A stretch of 64,000 bases of DNA from Acidimicrobiia bacterium (GCA_026002935.1 BPGH01000001.1:1971965-2035964), one strand, 5' to 3'. Positions 23,530 through 32,673 are shown, numbered from the stretch's first letter. A program made the numbers and translations. Notes: generated by a model not told the origin, from the sequence alone.

Positions 23530-24461
23530 GCCCGCTCGCACTCGTCGCCGCCGCCGCCGTGGGCTGCGGGCTCGCGGGCGTCGCGGCCTGCGCGGTGCCG
23601 CCGACCGGCGCGCTCGCGGGCCGGGTCCGGCCCTACGCGGCCGGCGCCCGGTCGGCGTTGGGCCACCCGCCCGACGTGGCGGAGCTGCGTGCCGTCCCCG
23701 GCCGGGGGGACGCGGTCGGCGGCGTGTTCCGCCCGATCCTGTGGGCGCTGGTCCGGCGCGTCGGCGCCGCCGTCGAGCGCCGCGGCGACGACCAGCTCGC
23801 GCTCGTCCTGCGCCACGCGGGCCTGCGGGACACGACCCCCGAGCAGTACCGCGTGCGGCAGGTGGGCGAGGCCGCCGGGTGCGCGGCGCTGGCCGGCCTC
23901 GTGGTCACGGCGCTGGGGCGGGGCCCGCTCGTGACGCTCGTCGCGGCCGTGGCCGGGTTCGTCCTCGGCGCGTCCCGGGCCCGGCGGCGGGTGGAGCGGC
24001 AGGTCGAGGAGCGGGCGGCCCGCGCGCGCCAGGAGCTGTACACCGTGAACCAGCTCCTCGCGCTGCACGTGCGCTCCGGTTCGGGGCCGTTGCAGGCGGT
24101 GCAACGGGTGGTCGCCCGCGGCCGCGGCGTCGTCGTCGACGACCTGGCCGAGGTGCTGGCGCTGGCGCGCGGCGGCGTGGGCGAGGCGGAGGCGTTCCGC
24201 CTCGCGGCACGCGCGGCCGCCGAACCGGCCGCGGCCCGCACGTACCTGCTCCTCGCCGCGGCGATCGAACGCGGCGCGGACCTCGGCGGGGGGCTGCTCG
24301 CGCTGAGCGAGGACATCCGGGACGCACGCCGCGACGCGCTGCACCGGGACGCGGTGCGCCGCCGCGCCGCGATGCTGCTGCCGACGATCGCGATCCTCGC
24401 CCCGATCATGCTGCTGTTCATCGCCGCGCCGCTCCCGTCGATCGTGCTCGGCGACCCCTGA
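23526..24461 (+). CDS. tadC: TadC-type pilus inner-membrane platform protein
   Basis: Encodes 311 aa. It has N-terminal and central hydrophobic segments, a T2SF domain (TVNQLLALHVRSGSGPLQAVQRV, RTYLLLAAAIERGADLGGGLLALSEDIRD) and two C-terminal helices ending in LPTIAILAPIMLLFIAAPLPSIVL. It is the second platform component of the Tad machine. GTG overlaps the tadB stop. It is followed 15 bp later by the pilin gene, which has its own strong ribosome site. Confidence 0.83.
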   Translation: MSPLALVAAAAVGCGLAGVAACAVPPTGALAGRVRPYAAGARSALGHPPDVAELRAVPGRGDAVGGVFRPILWALVRRVGAAVERRGDDQLALVLRHAGLRDTTPEQYRVRQVGEAAGCAALAGLVVTALGRGPLVTLVAAVAGFVLGASRARRRVERQVEERAARARQELYTVNQLLALHVRSGSGPLQAVQRVVARGRGVVVDDLAEVLALARGGVGEAEAFRLAARAAAEPAAARTYLLLAAAIERGADLGGGLLALSEDIRDARRDALHRDAVRRRAAMLLPTIAILAPIMLLFIAAPLPSIVLGDP

Positions 24462-24476
24462 CCAGGAGGTGCTCTC

Positions 24477-24641
24477 ATGCGGTACCCGACGCGGATCCCA
24501 CGGCGCACGGAGGAGGGGCTCACGACCGCCGAGCTGCTCGGCAACGCCGCCCTCGGCGTGCTGGCGCTCGTCGCCATCTGGGCGCTGCTGCAGCAGCTCG
24601 GGGTCGACATCGTGACGTGGATGCGCGACCAGCTCCTGTAG
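24477..24641 (+). CDS. Flp-type minor/major pilin (54 aa)
   Basis: Short gene with a strong CAGGAGG ribosome site. The product begins with a basic leader (MRYPTRIPRRTEEG) followed by LTTAELLGNAALGVLALVAIW. Cleavage after Gly would place Glu at mature position 5, the hallmark of type IV-like pilins, followed by one hydrophobic helix and a short polar tail. This makes it the likely Flp pilin subunit. No prepilin peptidase (TadV/CpaA) gene is visible in the window. Confidence 0.75.
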   Translation: MRYPTRIPRRTEEGLTTAELLGNAALGVLALVAIWALLQQLGVDIVTWMRDQLL

Positions 24642-24646
24642 CCCGT

Positions 24647-25024
24647 GTGGCGCGGCGCGCGCGGCCCCAACGGGGGTTCGTCACGGTGCAGTACGTCGCC
24701 GTCGTGTCGCTGTCGCTCCTGTTGCTGGTGCTCGTCGCGAACGTGACGGTCAACCAGTACGCGCGCGGCGTCGTGCGGGACGCGCTGGCGGAGGGGGCGC
24801 GCGCGGGTGCGGTGGGCGACGGGCCGGCGGCGTGCGAGGCGCGCGCGCAGGAGGTGCTCGACGGGCTGCTGCGGGGCCCGGTCGGTGACGCCGTCGTGGT
24901 CTCGTGCACGCGGGCGGGTGACCTCGTCGTCGCACGCGCCGCCGGCCGGCTGCCGTCGTTCCTGCCGGCGCTGGTGCCGCACTGGGACGTGTCGTACGTC
25001 GCGACGATGCAGGTCGAGGCGTGA
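24647..25024 (+). CDS. TadE-like pseudopilin 1
   Basis: Encodes 125 aa. The leader RPQRGFVTVQYVAVVSLSLLL fits a TadE-like N-terminus, but the position-5 residue after the Gly is Gln instead of Glu. One hydrophobic helix is followed by a soluble domain with two cysteines (CEARAQ and VVVSCTRAG) that could form a disulfide. It is probably a minor component or adaptor of the pilus. The GTG at 24647 is 5 bp after the pilin stop. Confidence 0.75.
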   Translation: MARRARPQRGFVTVQYVAVVSLSLLLLVLVANVTVNQYARGVVRDALAEGARAGAVGDGPAACEARAQEVLDGLLRGPVGDAVVVSCTRAGDLVVARAAGRLPSFLPALVPHWDVSYVATMQVEA

Positions 25025-25431
25025 GCAGGCGTGGCGGCGAGCGCGGGTTCGTCACCGCGGAGTGGGTGGCGGCGGTCGCGTTCCTGCTCCTGCCCGTGCT
25101 GGTCGTCGTCGGCACGGTCCCGGCGTGGGCGGCGCGCCGGCACACGGCGACGGTCGCGGCCCAGGAGGCCGCGCGGGCGGTGCGGGCCGGGCGCGTCGCC
25201 GACGACGCCGGGGTGCTGTTCGTCGCGCGCGCCGTCGCCGCGCAGCGCGGGGTACGGGCCGCGGACGTGACCGCGGAGCTCGACACGGCGCCGGGCCGGG
25301 GCGGCACCGTCTCGGTGCGGGTCCACGTGCGGATGCCCGCGCTCGCCGTGCCCGGCGCGGGCGCCGGCGTGGGGAGCTGGGGGTACACCGCCGAGCACCA
25401 CCTGCGCCTCGACGACCTCCGGAGCCGGTGA
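25021..25431 (+). CDS. TadE-like pseudopilin 2
   Basis: Encodes 136 aa. The leader GERGFVTAEWVAAVAFLLLPVLVVV has Gly then Glu at mature position 5, a single helix, and a C-terminal soluble domain (AQEAARAVRAGRVADDAGVLF). GTG overlaps the preceding stop, and its own stop TGA shares a base with the next ATG. Probable minor pseudopilin of the Tad system. Confidence 0.77.
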   Translation: MSRRGGERGFVTAEWVAAVAFLLLPVLVVVGTVPAWAARRHTATVAAQEAARAVRAGRVADDAGVLFVARAVAAQRGVRAADVTAELDTAPGRGGTVSVRVHVRMPALAVPGAGAGVGSWGYTAEHHLRLDDLRSR

Positions 25432-25853
25432 TGTGCCGTACGGGACGTGCCGAGCGCGGCTCGGCCACCCTGTTCGTGCTCGGCCTGTGCGTCGCGGTCC
25501 TCTTCCTCGGCGGCATCGGCATCGACCTGTGGCGCGCGATCGCGGCCCGGCGGGAGCTCGTCGCGCTCGCGGACGCGGTCGCGGCGGCGGCCGCCAACGG
25601 GATCGACCCCGAGGCCCTGCGGGCCGGCCGCCTCGTGCTGGACGAGCAGCGCGTGCGCGCGATCGCGGCGGACGCGCTCACGCGCCACGACGCGTCCGCC
25701 GGACTCGAGGGGGCCGCGGTCTCGGTGTCGGGCGGCGAGGTGGTCGTCGTCGTGGAGGACCGTGTCCGCATGTCGCTCCTCGCGCTCCTCGCCCCGGGCG
25801 ACCCGTTCCTGGTGCGGGTGCGCGCGCACGCCCGGCCCGAGGAGCGCGCCTGA
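25431..25853 (+). CDS. TadG-like pilus assembly protein (short form)
   Basis: Encodes 140 aa. The start RAERGSATLFVLGLCVAVLFLGGIGIDLWRAIAARRELVALADAVA is the TadG/Tad-domain signature: RGS, one helix, then D-x-x-R and LADA. Members with a von Willebrand domain are longer; this is the short type. It is the last gene of the pilus operon and its stop lies in a hairpin shared with the convergent TetR gene. Confidence 0.8.
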   Translation: MCRTGRAERGSATLFVLGLCVAVLFLGGIGIDLWRAIAARRELVALADAVAAAAANGIDPEALRAGRLVLDEQRVRAIAADALTRHDASAGLEGAAVSVSGGEVVVVVEDRVRMSLLALLAPGDPFLVRVRAHARPEERA

Positions 25854-25888
25854 GGGGCGGGCGGGGGCGGCGGTCGCGCGCCCTCAGG
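25849..25888. terminator. hairpin between convergent tadG-like and tetR genes
   Basis: CCTGAGGG (25849-25856) and CCCTCAGG (25881-25888) form perfect 8-bp arms that contain parts of both stop codons. There is no T-tract, as is common in very G+C-rich genomes. It could end transcription from both sides. Confidence 0.5.
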
Positions 25889-26567
25889 ACGGCCGGTCGC
25901 GTTCGGCCTCCGCGGTCGCGGCGACGCGCAGCCACGTCTCGACCCACGTCGCGACGAAGCGGTCCTCGTCGACGCCGAGCGGCGGGGCGCCGAGCAGCGA
26001 CCGCTGCGCGTCGTACGCGACGAGCGAGCCGATCGCGACGACGGCGACGGCCTCGGCGTCGTAGGGCGGGAAGCCGCCCTGCGCGATGCGCCGCGCGAGC
26101 CAGGCGGCCGCCTCGCGGTAGCCGCGCTCGACGATCTCGGTCCCGACGCGCGCGACGAGGTCCCCGAAGGCGTCGGGCTCGCGCGTCAGGATGCGCAGGA
26201 GGCGGTCCTCCCGCCGGTGCTCCGCGATCACCCAGCGGGCGAGGAGCGTGAGCTCCGCGCGCAGGTCGGGTGCGAGCGGGCCCCCGTGCAGCAGGCCGGT
26301 GATCCCGTCGAGCGCCGCGACGTGCCGGTCGATCGCGGCCGCGAGCGCGTCGCGCTTCGACGCGAAGTGCGCGGCGAACGCACCGCCGCCGGGTTCGAGC
26401 CCTGCGGCCGCCTCCACGTCCCCGGCGGAGGTCGCCGCCACGCCGCGGTGCGCGAACAGCTCGATCGCGGCGTCGAGGAGCCGGTCCGCGCGCGCGCGTG
26501 CCGGGGGTCGCCACCGCGCGAGGATCGCGCGGCCGCCCGGCCGGCGCGCCCCGGACCCCCGCCGCAC
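25884..26567 (-). CDS. TetR-family transcriptional regulator
   Basis: Encodes 227 aa. The TetR HTH is at ~28-75: ARADRLLDAAIELFAHRGVAATSAGDVEAAAG, then FAAHFASKRDALAAA. The ligand domain is helical, ending near ATWVETWLRVAATAEAERDRPS. The GTG start abuts the 16-bp inverted repeat at 26568-26583, one of six like sites upstream of acyl-CoA genes, so this protein is the leading candidate for the regulator that binds them and for autorepression. The divergent neighbour is a thiolase. The ligand is presumably an acyl-CoA; that is inferred. Confidence 0.87.
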   Translation of the reverse strand: MRRGSGARRPGGRAILARWRPPARARADRLLDAAIELFAHRGVAATSAGDVEAAAGLEPGGGAFAAHFASKRDALAAAIDRHVAALDGITGLLHGGPLAPDLRAELTLLARWVIAEHRREDRLLRILTREPDAFGDLVARVGTEIVERGYREAAAWLARRIAQGGFPPYDAEAVAVVAIGSLVAYDAQRSLLGAPPLGVDEDRFVATWVETWLRVAATAEAERDRPS

Positions 26568-26583
26568 CTGACGCCGCCGTCAG
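26568..26583. promoter_or_regulatory. acyl-CoA-regulon operator copy 1 (tetR/thiolase)
   Basis: CTGACG-CCGC-CGTCAG is a perfect 6-4-6 inverted repeat between the divergent tetR (start at 26567) and thiolase (ATG 26626) genes. It is one of six sites with consensus YTGACR-N4-YGTCAG in this window. Confidence 0.7.
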
Positions 26584-26592
26584 CCCCGGGGG

Positions 26593-26598
26593 TACGCT
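26593..26598 (+). promoter_or_regulatory. -10-like hexamer of the thiolase gene
   Basis: TACGCT lies 19 nt after the CTGACG half-site, which could serve as the -35 element. The gene also has a GGAGG ribosome site, so this transcript would have a short leader. Confidence 0.4.
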
Positions 26599-26625
26599 GC
26601 GGCGAGCACGCACCCGGAGGGACCC

Positions 26626-27804
26626 ATGACCGAAGCCGTGATCGTCGCCGCCGCCCGCACCCCGATCGGCACCGCCCGCAAGGGGACGCTGGTCGACGTC
26701 AGCGCCTTCGACCTCGCGAAGTGGGCCGTGGGCGAGGCGCTCAAGCGCTCCGGCATCCCCGGCGGCGAGGTGGACGACCTGCACCTCGGCGAGGTGCTCC
26801 AGGGCGGGGGCGACATCGCCCGCTACGCGGCGATCGAGCTCGGGCTCCTCGACGTGCCCGGCGTCGCGTACAACCGCCACTGCGCGTCCGGCATGGCGTC
26901 GGTGCAGTCGGCCGCGGCGAGCATCGTCGCCGGGATGGACCGGGTCGTGATCGCGGGCGGCACCGAGTCGGTGTCGACGTCACCGATGTCGACCAAGCGC
27001 GTGCCCGGCACCGACGAGTGGGCGCAGTGGATGTCGCCGTCGCACCCCGAGACGCCCGACGCCCCCGCGTTCGACATGTCGATCACCGTCGGCCACAACA
27101 CGGCCGTGAGGGTCGGGATCACCCGTGAGGAGATGGACGAGTGGGCGTACCGCTCGCACGTGCGGGCGGTCGCCGCGATCGACGAGGGCCGCCTCGCCGA
27201 GGAGACCTTCCCGATCGAGGTGACCCTGCGCGACGGCACGGTGCGCAAGTTCGACACCGACGAGCACCCGCGGCGCGACACGACACCCGAGAAGCTCGCC
27301 GCGCTGAAGCCGCTGCACCCGGAGATCGACGGATTCGGCATCACCGCCGGCAACGCGTCCGGCCTCAACGACGCGGCGGCCGCGATCGTGCTGACGAGCG
27401 CCGACTACGCGCAGGCGCACGGCCTGCGGCCGCTCGCCCGGATCCTGTCGTGGGCGTCGGCGGGCGTGGCGCCCCGCGACACCGGGCTCGGCCCGGTCGC
27501 CGCGATCCCGAAGGCGCTCGAGCGCGCCGGCCTGTCCGTCGCGGACGTCGACCTCGCGGAGGTCAACGAGGCGTTCGCGTCGGTGCCGATCGCCGCGTGC
27601 CGCGAGCTCGGGCTCGACCCGGAGATCACGAACGTGAACGGCTCCGGCTGCTCGCTCGGCCACCCGGTCGCGGCCACCGGCGCGCGCATGATCATCACGA
27701 CGATGTTCGAGCTGCGCCGCCGCGGCGGCGGGATCGGCCTCGCGAGCATGTGCGCGGGGGGCGGCATGGGCTCGGCGACGGTCTTCGAGGTCGTCGGCGG
27801 CTGA
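26626..27804 (+). CDS. acetyl-CoA acyltransferase (thiolase)
   Basis: Encodes 392 aa, a full-length thiolase. The nucleophile is Cys 86 in NRHCASGMAS, His 346 lies in GHPVAATGAR and the second catalytic Cys 376 in MCAGGGMGSA; NEAF at ~315 is also present. It should cleave 3-ketoacyl-CoA with CoA in beta-oxidation, or run the reverse acetoacetyl-CoA condensation. It is preceded by the operator at 26568 and the divergent tetR gene. Chain-length preference cannot be told from sequence. Confidence 0.93.
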   Translation: MTEAVIVAAARTPIGTARKGTLVDVSAFDLAKWAVGEALKRSGIPGGEVDDLHLGEVLQGGGDIARYAAIELGLLDVPGVAYNRHCASGMASVQSAAASIVAGMDRVVIAGGTESVSTSPMSTKRVPGTDEWAQWMSPSHPETPDAPAFDMSITVGHNTAVRVGITREEMDEWAYRSHVRAVAAIDEGRLAEETFPIEVTLRDGTVRKFDTDEHPRRDTTPEKLAALKPLHPEIDGFGITAGNASGLNDAAAAIVLTSADYAQAHGLRPLARILSWASAGVAPRDTGLGPVAAIPKALERAGLSVADVDLAEVNEAFASVPIAACRELGLDPEITNVNGSGCSLGHPVAATGARMIITTMFELRRRGGGIGLASMCAGGGMGSATVFEVVGG

Positions 27805-27816
27805 GCCGCCGACGAC
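27790..27816. terminator. 12-bp perfect hairpin at the thiolase stop codon
   Basis: GTCGTCGGCGGC (27790-27801) and GCCGCCGACGAC (27805-27816) pair exactly, with the thiolase stop TGA as the 3-nt loop. It separates the thiolase gene from the convergent glutamate dehydrogenase gene ending at 27819, so it can stop transcription from both directions. Confidence 0.75.
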
Positions 27817-27818
27817 GC

Positions 27819-30800
27819 TCAGGCGAGCGCCCGGATCTCCCGCAGCGCGACCGACAGCGTCGTCAGGTCGTACACGCCGTGGGCGCGGATGTCGTCGAGC
27901 AGCGCCAGTGCCCGGTCGACGGTCGCGCGCGCCCGGCCCGCCCACGCCTCGAACGCGGCCGTGCCCGCGGTGCCCGGCTCGGTCGACGCGAGGATCGCGG
28001 CGGTCACCGCGCGGTGCTCGGCGTCGGCGTCGTCGCGCAGGGCGCCGCGTGAGAGGGCCTGCCAGCGGTCGCCGCGGGGGAGCGCCACGATCAGGTCCCG
28101 CAGCCAGTCGATCCGCAGCCGCTCGCCGACGACGCAGTAGAGCTCGGTGACCTCCTCGACCGCACGGCCCGCCGACGCGGCGAGGTCGGCGACGTCGAGC
28201 GCGGCGTACGCGGGGTCGAGCAGCGCGACGGTGCGGGCGAGGTCGACCGGCACCCCCTGGGCGGCGAGCCCCGCGGCGCGCTCGTCGACGCGGGCGCGCC
28301 GCTGCGGGCCGAGCACGGCCGGCAGGGCCGCGACGGCGCGGGCCACCGGGCCGGCGAGCGCCGCGACCGTGGCGCCGACCGGCAGCGGCCGGTTGCGGCG
28401 GCGCAACAGCCACCGGCTCGCGCGCTCGACGAGCTTGCGGCTCTCGAGGTACATGTCGGTCTGGGTCGACGCGGCGACGAGGTTGTCGAGCGCCTCGACA
28501 CGCCGCCACAGGTCGTCCTGGCCGAACACCGCGCGCGCCACCTCGTGGGCGCGCACGACGTCCTCCGCCGACGCGCCCGTCTCCTCCCCGAGGCGGAACG
28601 CGAACGTCGTGCCCGCACGGTTCACCATGCCGTTGACGACGGTCGTCGCGACGATCTCGCGCCGCAGCGGGTGCCGGTCGAGCCAGGCGCCGTACCGCTC
28701 GCGCACCGGCCGCGGGAAGTAGTCCGCGAGCACGCCCGCGAAGTCGGGGTCGTCGGGCAGCCCCGACGCGAGGATCTCGTCCTCGAGGGTGATCTTCGCG
28801 TAGGCGAGCAGAACGGCGAGCTCCGGTTGGGTGAGCCCGAGCCCCGCGTTGTGGCGCTCCGCGAGCGCCTCGTCGGAGGGGAGGCGCTCCACGGCGCGGT
28901 CGAGGTCGCCAGCCTGTTCGAGCGCGCGGATGAAGCGGGCGTGCACGTCCTCCATCGCCGCGGCCTGCGCCTGCGCGTTCGCGAGCGCCCGGTTCTGGCG
29001 GTAGTTGTCGCGCAGCACCAGTTCCGCGACCTCGTCGGTCATCTCGCGCAGCAGCGCGTTGCGGTCCGCGGGCGACAGTTCGCCGGCCGCGACCACGGCG
29101 TCGAGGAGCACCTTGATGTTGACCTCGTGGTCGGACGCGTCGACGCCCGCGCTGTTGTCGATCGCGTCCGTGTTGATCCGGCCGCCCGCGAGCGCGTACT
29201 CGACCCGGCCGAGCTGGGTCAGGCCGAGGTTGCCGCCCTCCGCGACGACCCGGCAGCGCAGCTCGCGCCCGTCGACGCGCACCGGGTCGTTCGCCTTGTC
29301 GCCCACGTCGGCGTGCGACTCGCCGCTCGCCTTCACGTAGGTGCCGATCCCGCCGTTCCACAGCAGGTCGACCGGCGCCCGCAGGATGTGGCGGATCATC
29401 TCGGCCGGGGTGACGTGCTCGACGGGATCGGGGATGGCGAGCCGGGCGCGAACCTGGGGGCTCACCGGGATCGACTTCGCGCTGCGGGGGTACACGCCGC
29501 CGCCGGCCGAGATCAGGTCCCGGTCGTAGTCGTCCCACGACGACCGGGGCAGCCCGAACAGCCGCTTGCGCTCGGCGAACGAGGCCGCCGGGTCCGGATC
29601 GGGGTCGAGGAAGACGTGCCGGTGGTCGAACGCGGCGACCAGGCGGATGTGCTCGCTGAGCAGCATGCCGTTGCCGAACACGTCGCCCGACATGTCGCCG
29701 ATGCCCGCGACGGTGAAGTCGGTCGTCTGCACGTCGACGCCGAGCTCGCGGAAGTGGCGCTTGACCGACTCCCAGGCGCCGCGGGCCGTGATCCCCATCT
29801 TCTTGTGGTCGTAGCCGGTCGAGCCCCCCGACGCGAACGCGTCGCCGAGCCAGAACCCGCGTGCGAGCGCGATCTCGTTCGCGACGTCCGAGAAGGTCGC
29901 GGTGCCCTTGTCGGCCGCGACGACGAGGTACGGGTCGTCGCCGTCGTAGCGGACGACCTGCGGCGGTGGCACGACCGTGCCGTCGACGAGGTTGTCGGTG
30001 ACGTCGAGGAGCCCGGCGACGAACAGGCGGTAGCAGGCCTCGACCTCCGCCGCGAGGGCGTCGCGGCCCGCCGGCGGCTGCTTCACCACGAACCCGCCCT
30101 TCGCGCCGCCGGGCACGATGACCGCGTTCTTCACGCGCTGGGCCTTCATGAGCCCGAGCACCTCGGTGCGGTAGTCCTCGCGCCGGTCCGACCAGCGGAT
30201 CCCGCCGCGTGCCACCTTCGCGGCCCGCAGGTGCACGCCCTCGACCCGGGGGGAGTACACGAAGACCTCGTACAGGGGGCGCGGCTTCGGGCACTCGGGG
30301 ACGCGGGTCGGGTCGAGCTTCAGGGCGAGCACGGGCCGCGGCCGGCCGGCGTCGTCGGTCTGGAACCAGTTGGTCCGCAGGGTCGCGAGCACCAGGTGCG
30401 CGAGGCTGCGCAGGATGCGGTCCTCGTCGAGGCTGGTCACCGCGTCGAGCCCGGCCATCAGCTCGTCGGTGAGGCGCTCGGTGTCGCCCGCGCCGCCGGT
30501 CCACGGGTCGAGGCGGGTGAGGAACAGCTCCACGAGCCGCCGGGCGAGGTCGGGGTGGGCGACGAGCGCGTCCTCGACGTAGGGCTGGCTGTACGGGGTG
30601 CCGATCTGGCGCAGCAACCGGCTGTAGGCGCGCAGCAGCGAGACCTCGCGCCACGTGCAGCCGGCGGCGAGCACGAGGCGGTTGAAGCCGTCGTCCTCCG
30701 CCTCGCCGCGCGACACGGCGAGGAAGGCCTCCTCGAACTGGGCGCGCACCGCGGCGACCGGCAGCGAGCCGGCGGGGACGCGCAGGTGGAAGTGCTTGAT

Positions 30801-32630
30801 CCAGCGTTCGCCGCCGCCGGCGGGACGCACGTCGTAGGGCCGCTCGTCGTCGACCCCGACGCCGAGGTTGGTGAGCCGGGGCAGCACGTCCGAGAGCGAC
30901 GGCTGCGCGCCGATGCCGTACACCTTGAGGGCGAGGCTGCCGTCGGGCCGTTCCGAGAGGCGCACCGCGAGCGGGTCGTCGTCCGTCAGCCGTTCGAGCG
31001 GGCCGATGTCGGCCACGGCGTCGGCGGCCGTGAAGTCGTCGCGGTAGGCGGCCGGGAACGCCTCACCCCAGGTTCGGAGCAGCTCGAGTCCCGCCTCCTC
31101 GCCGCGGGAGGCGACGAGCGCGTCGCGCAGGTCGTCGACCCAGAGGCGGGTGACGCGCCCGACGCGCTCCTCGAGCGCGCGCAGGTCGACCTCCCGGCGG
31201 TCGTGCGGGTCGACCCGCAGCACGAAGTGGAGCCGGGCGAGCACCGACTCCGACAGGCGGGCGTTCCAGTCGTGGCCGTGGGCCCCGAACGCGTCGGTCA
31301 GGACGCCTGCGATCGCCTCCCGGACCTGGGTCGTGTAGCGGTCGCGGGGCAGGAACACGAGCACCGACACGAACCGTCCCCAGGTCTCGCGGTGCACGAA
31401 GCACCGGACGCGCCGGCGTTCCTGGAGCTGCAGGATCCCCATCGCGATCTCGTACAGCCGGTCGACGTCGATCTGGAACAGGTCGTCGCGCGGGTAGCTC
31501 TCCAGGATCTCGATCAGGTCCTTGTGGTCGTGGCTCGACGGCAGGAAGCCGGCGCGCGCGACGACCGCCGCGACCTTGCGGCGCAGCACGGGCACGTCGA
31601 CGGGGCTCGCGTTGTACGCGGCCGACGTGTACAGGCCGAGGAACCGGTGCTCCCCGATCACCTCGCCGGTCACGGGGTCGAACCGCCGCACCCCGACGTA
31701 GTCGAGGTGCACCGGCCGGTGGACGGTCGCTCGGCGGTTCGCCTTCGTGAGCACGAGCAGCTCGCGGTCGCGGGCGTGCGCGCGGACGTCGGGGGGGAGC
31801 GCGGCGAAGCTCGCCGACGGCACCTCGGGCGCGTTGCGCAGGATGCCCAGCCCGGTGCCCGCGACGGGGACGAGCACGTCCTCGTCGCCGCGTCGCTGCA
31901 GGTCGTACTCGCGGGCGCCGAGGAAGGTGAAGTGCTGGTCGGCGAGCCAGGCGAGCAGCGCCGTGCCCTCCGCGAGGTCGTCGGGGTCGATCGGCGGGGG
32001 CTCCCGCCGCAGGCCGTCGATCACCCGGCGCAGGCGCGCCAGCATCTTCAGCCAGTCGCCCGTCGCGAGGCGCACGTCGCCGAGCACCCGCTCGAGGTCG
32101 CCGTGGACCGCCGCGACGACCTCGGGGCTGGTCTCGCGGTCGACCTCGACCGCGAGGAAGGACTCCGTGACCAGGCCGTCGCCGGCGTCGTCGTCGCGGG
32201 CCACCGCGACCAGCGCGCCGCCCGGGTCGCGGCGCACCCGCAGGATCGGGTGGACGACCAGGTGCAGGCCGAGGCCGTGGCGTCGCAACTCCATCGAGAC
32301 GGAGTCGACGAGGAACGGCATGTCGTCGTTGACGATCTGCACGAGGGTGTGGGGCGACTCCCACCCGTGGGTGGCGCGCACCGGCGTGTGGACCCGGACG
32401 ACCGCGACGCCCGGCGGGCGCGTGCGCGCGAGGTCGAGGTGGGCGCGGGCCGCCCCGGCCAGGTACTCGACGCTGCGCTCCTGCAGGTCCTCGACCGCGA
32501 CGCGCGCGTAGTAGCGGTGGACGAACGCCTCGACCCCCTCGGGCGCCCCGGGGGCGGCGGCCGCGGCGCGCGCGACCTCGGCGAGCAGCGAGGCTCGCGG
32601 GTCGACGCCGGACGGCACGAACCGGACCAT
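27819..32630 (-). CDS. gdh: NAD-specific glutamate dehydrogenase, large (~180 kDa) class
   Basis: Encodes 1603 aa, the typical length of the L-GDH180 class found in Streptomyces and mycobacteria. It catalyses oxidative deamination of glutamate to 2-oxoglutarate with NAD. Long N-terminal ACT-like regulatory domains (~1-700) precede the catalytic domain with GGAKGGFVVKQP (~840), VDGTVVPPPQVVRYDGDDPYLVVAADKGTATFSDVAN split over ~880-925, and GIGDMSGDVFGNGML (~975-990). A helical C-terminal domain follows. The ATG at 32630 gives MVRFVPSG; no close ribosome site is evident. The gene is monocistronic. In related bacteria this enzyme is controlled by a GarA/OdhI-type protein, not seen here. Confidence 0.95.
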   Translation of the reverse strand: MVRFVPSGVDPRASLLAEVARAAAAAPGAPEGVEAFVHRYYARVAVEDLQERSVEYLAGAARAHLDLARTRPPGVAVVRVHTPVRATHGWESPHTLVQIVNDDMPFLVDSVSMELRRHGLGLHLVVHPILRVRRDPGGALVAVARDDDAGDGLVTESFLAVEVDRETSPEVVAAVHGDLERVLGDVRLATGDWLKMLARLRRVIDGLRREPPPIDPDDLAEGTALLAWLADQHFTFLGAREYDLQRRGDEDVLVPVAGTGLGILRNAPEVPSASFAALPPDVRAHARDRELLVLTKANRRATVHRPVHLDYVGVRRFDPVTGEVIGEHRFLGLYTSAAYNASPVDVPVLRRKVAAVVARAGFLPSSHDHKDLIEILESYPRDDLFQIDVDRLYEIAMGILQLQERRRVRCFVHRETWGRFVSVLVFLPRDRYTTQVREAIAGVLTDAFGAHGHDWNARLSESVLARLHFVLRVDPHDRREVDLRALEERVGRVTRLWVDDLRDALVASRGEEAGLELLRTWGEAFPAAYRDDFTAADAVADIGPLERLTDDDPLAVRLSERPDGSLALKVYGIGAQPSLSDVLPRLTNLGVGVDDERPYDVRPAGGGERWIKHFHLRVPAGSLPVAAVRAQFEEAFLAVSRGEAEDDGFNRLVLAAGCTWREVSLLRAYSRLLRQIGTPYSQPYVEDALVAHPDLARRLVELFLTRLDPWTGGAGDTERLTDELMAGLDAVTSLDEDRILRSLAHLVLATLRTNWFQTDDAGRPRPVLALKLDPTRVPECPKPRPLYEVFVYSPRVEGVHLRAAKVARGGIRWSDRREDYRTEVLGLMKAQRVKNAVIVPGGAKGGFVVKQPPAGRDALAAEVEACYRLFVAGLLDVTDNLVDGTVVPPPQVVRYDGDDPYLVVAADKGTATFSDVANEIALARGFWLGDAFASGGSTGYDHKKMGITARGAWESVKRHFRELGVDVQTTDFTVAGIGDMSGDVFGNGMLLSEHIRLVAAFDHRHVFLDPDPDPAASFAERKRLFGLPRSSWDDYDRDLISAGGGVYPRSAKSIPVSPQVRARLAIPDPVEHVTPAEMIRHILRAPVDLLWNGGIGTYVKASGESHADVGDKANDPVRVDGRELRCRVVAEGGNLGLTQLGRVEYALAGGRINTDAIDNSAGVDASDHEVNIKVLLDAVVAAGELSPADRNALLREMTDEVAELVLRDNYRQNRALANAQAQAAAMEDVHARFIRALEQAGDLDRAVERLPSDEALAERHNAGLGLTQPELAVLLAYAKITLEDEILASGLPDDPDFAGVLADYFPRPVRERYGAWLDRHPLRREIVATTVVNGMVNRAGTTFAFRLGEETGASAEDVVRAHEVARAVFGQDDLWRRVEALDNLVAASTQTDMYLESRKLVERASRWLLRRRNRPLPVGATVAALAGPVARAVAALPAVLGPQRRARVDERAAGLAAQGVPVDLARTVALLDPAYAALDVADLAASAGRAVEEVTELYCVVGERLRIDWLRDLIVALPRGDRWQALSRGALRDDADAEHRAVTAAILASTEPGTAGTAAFEAWAGRARATVDRALALLDDIRAHGVYDLTTLSVALREIRALA

Positions 32631-32673
32631 ACCGTCTCGTCGGCAGGAACCGGCCGCCGCGGGAGCGTCTCGC

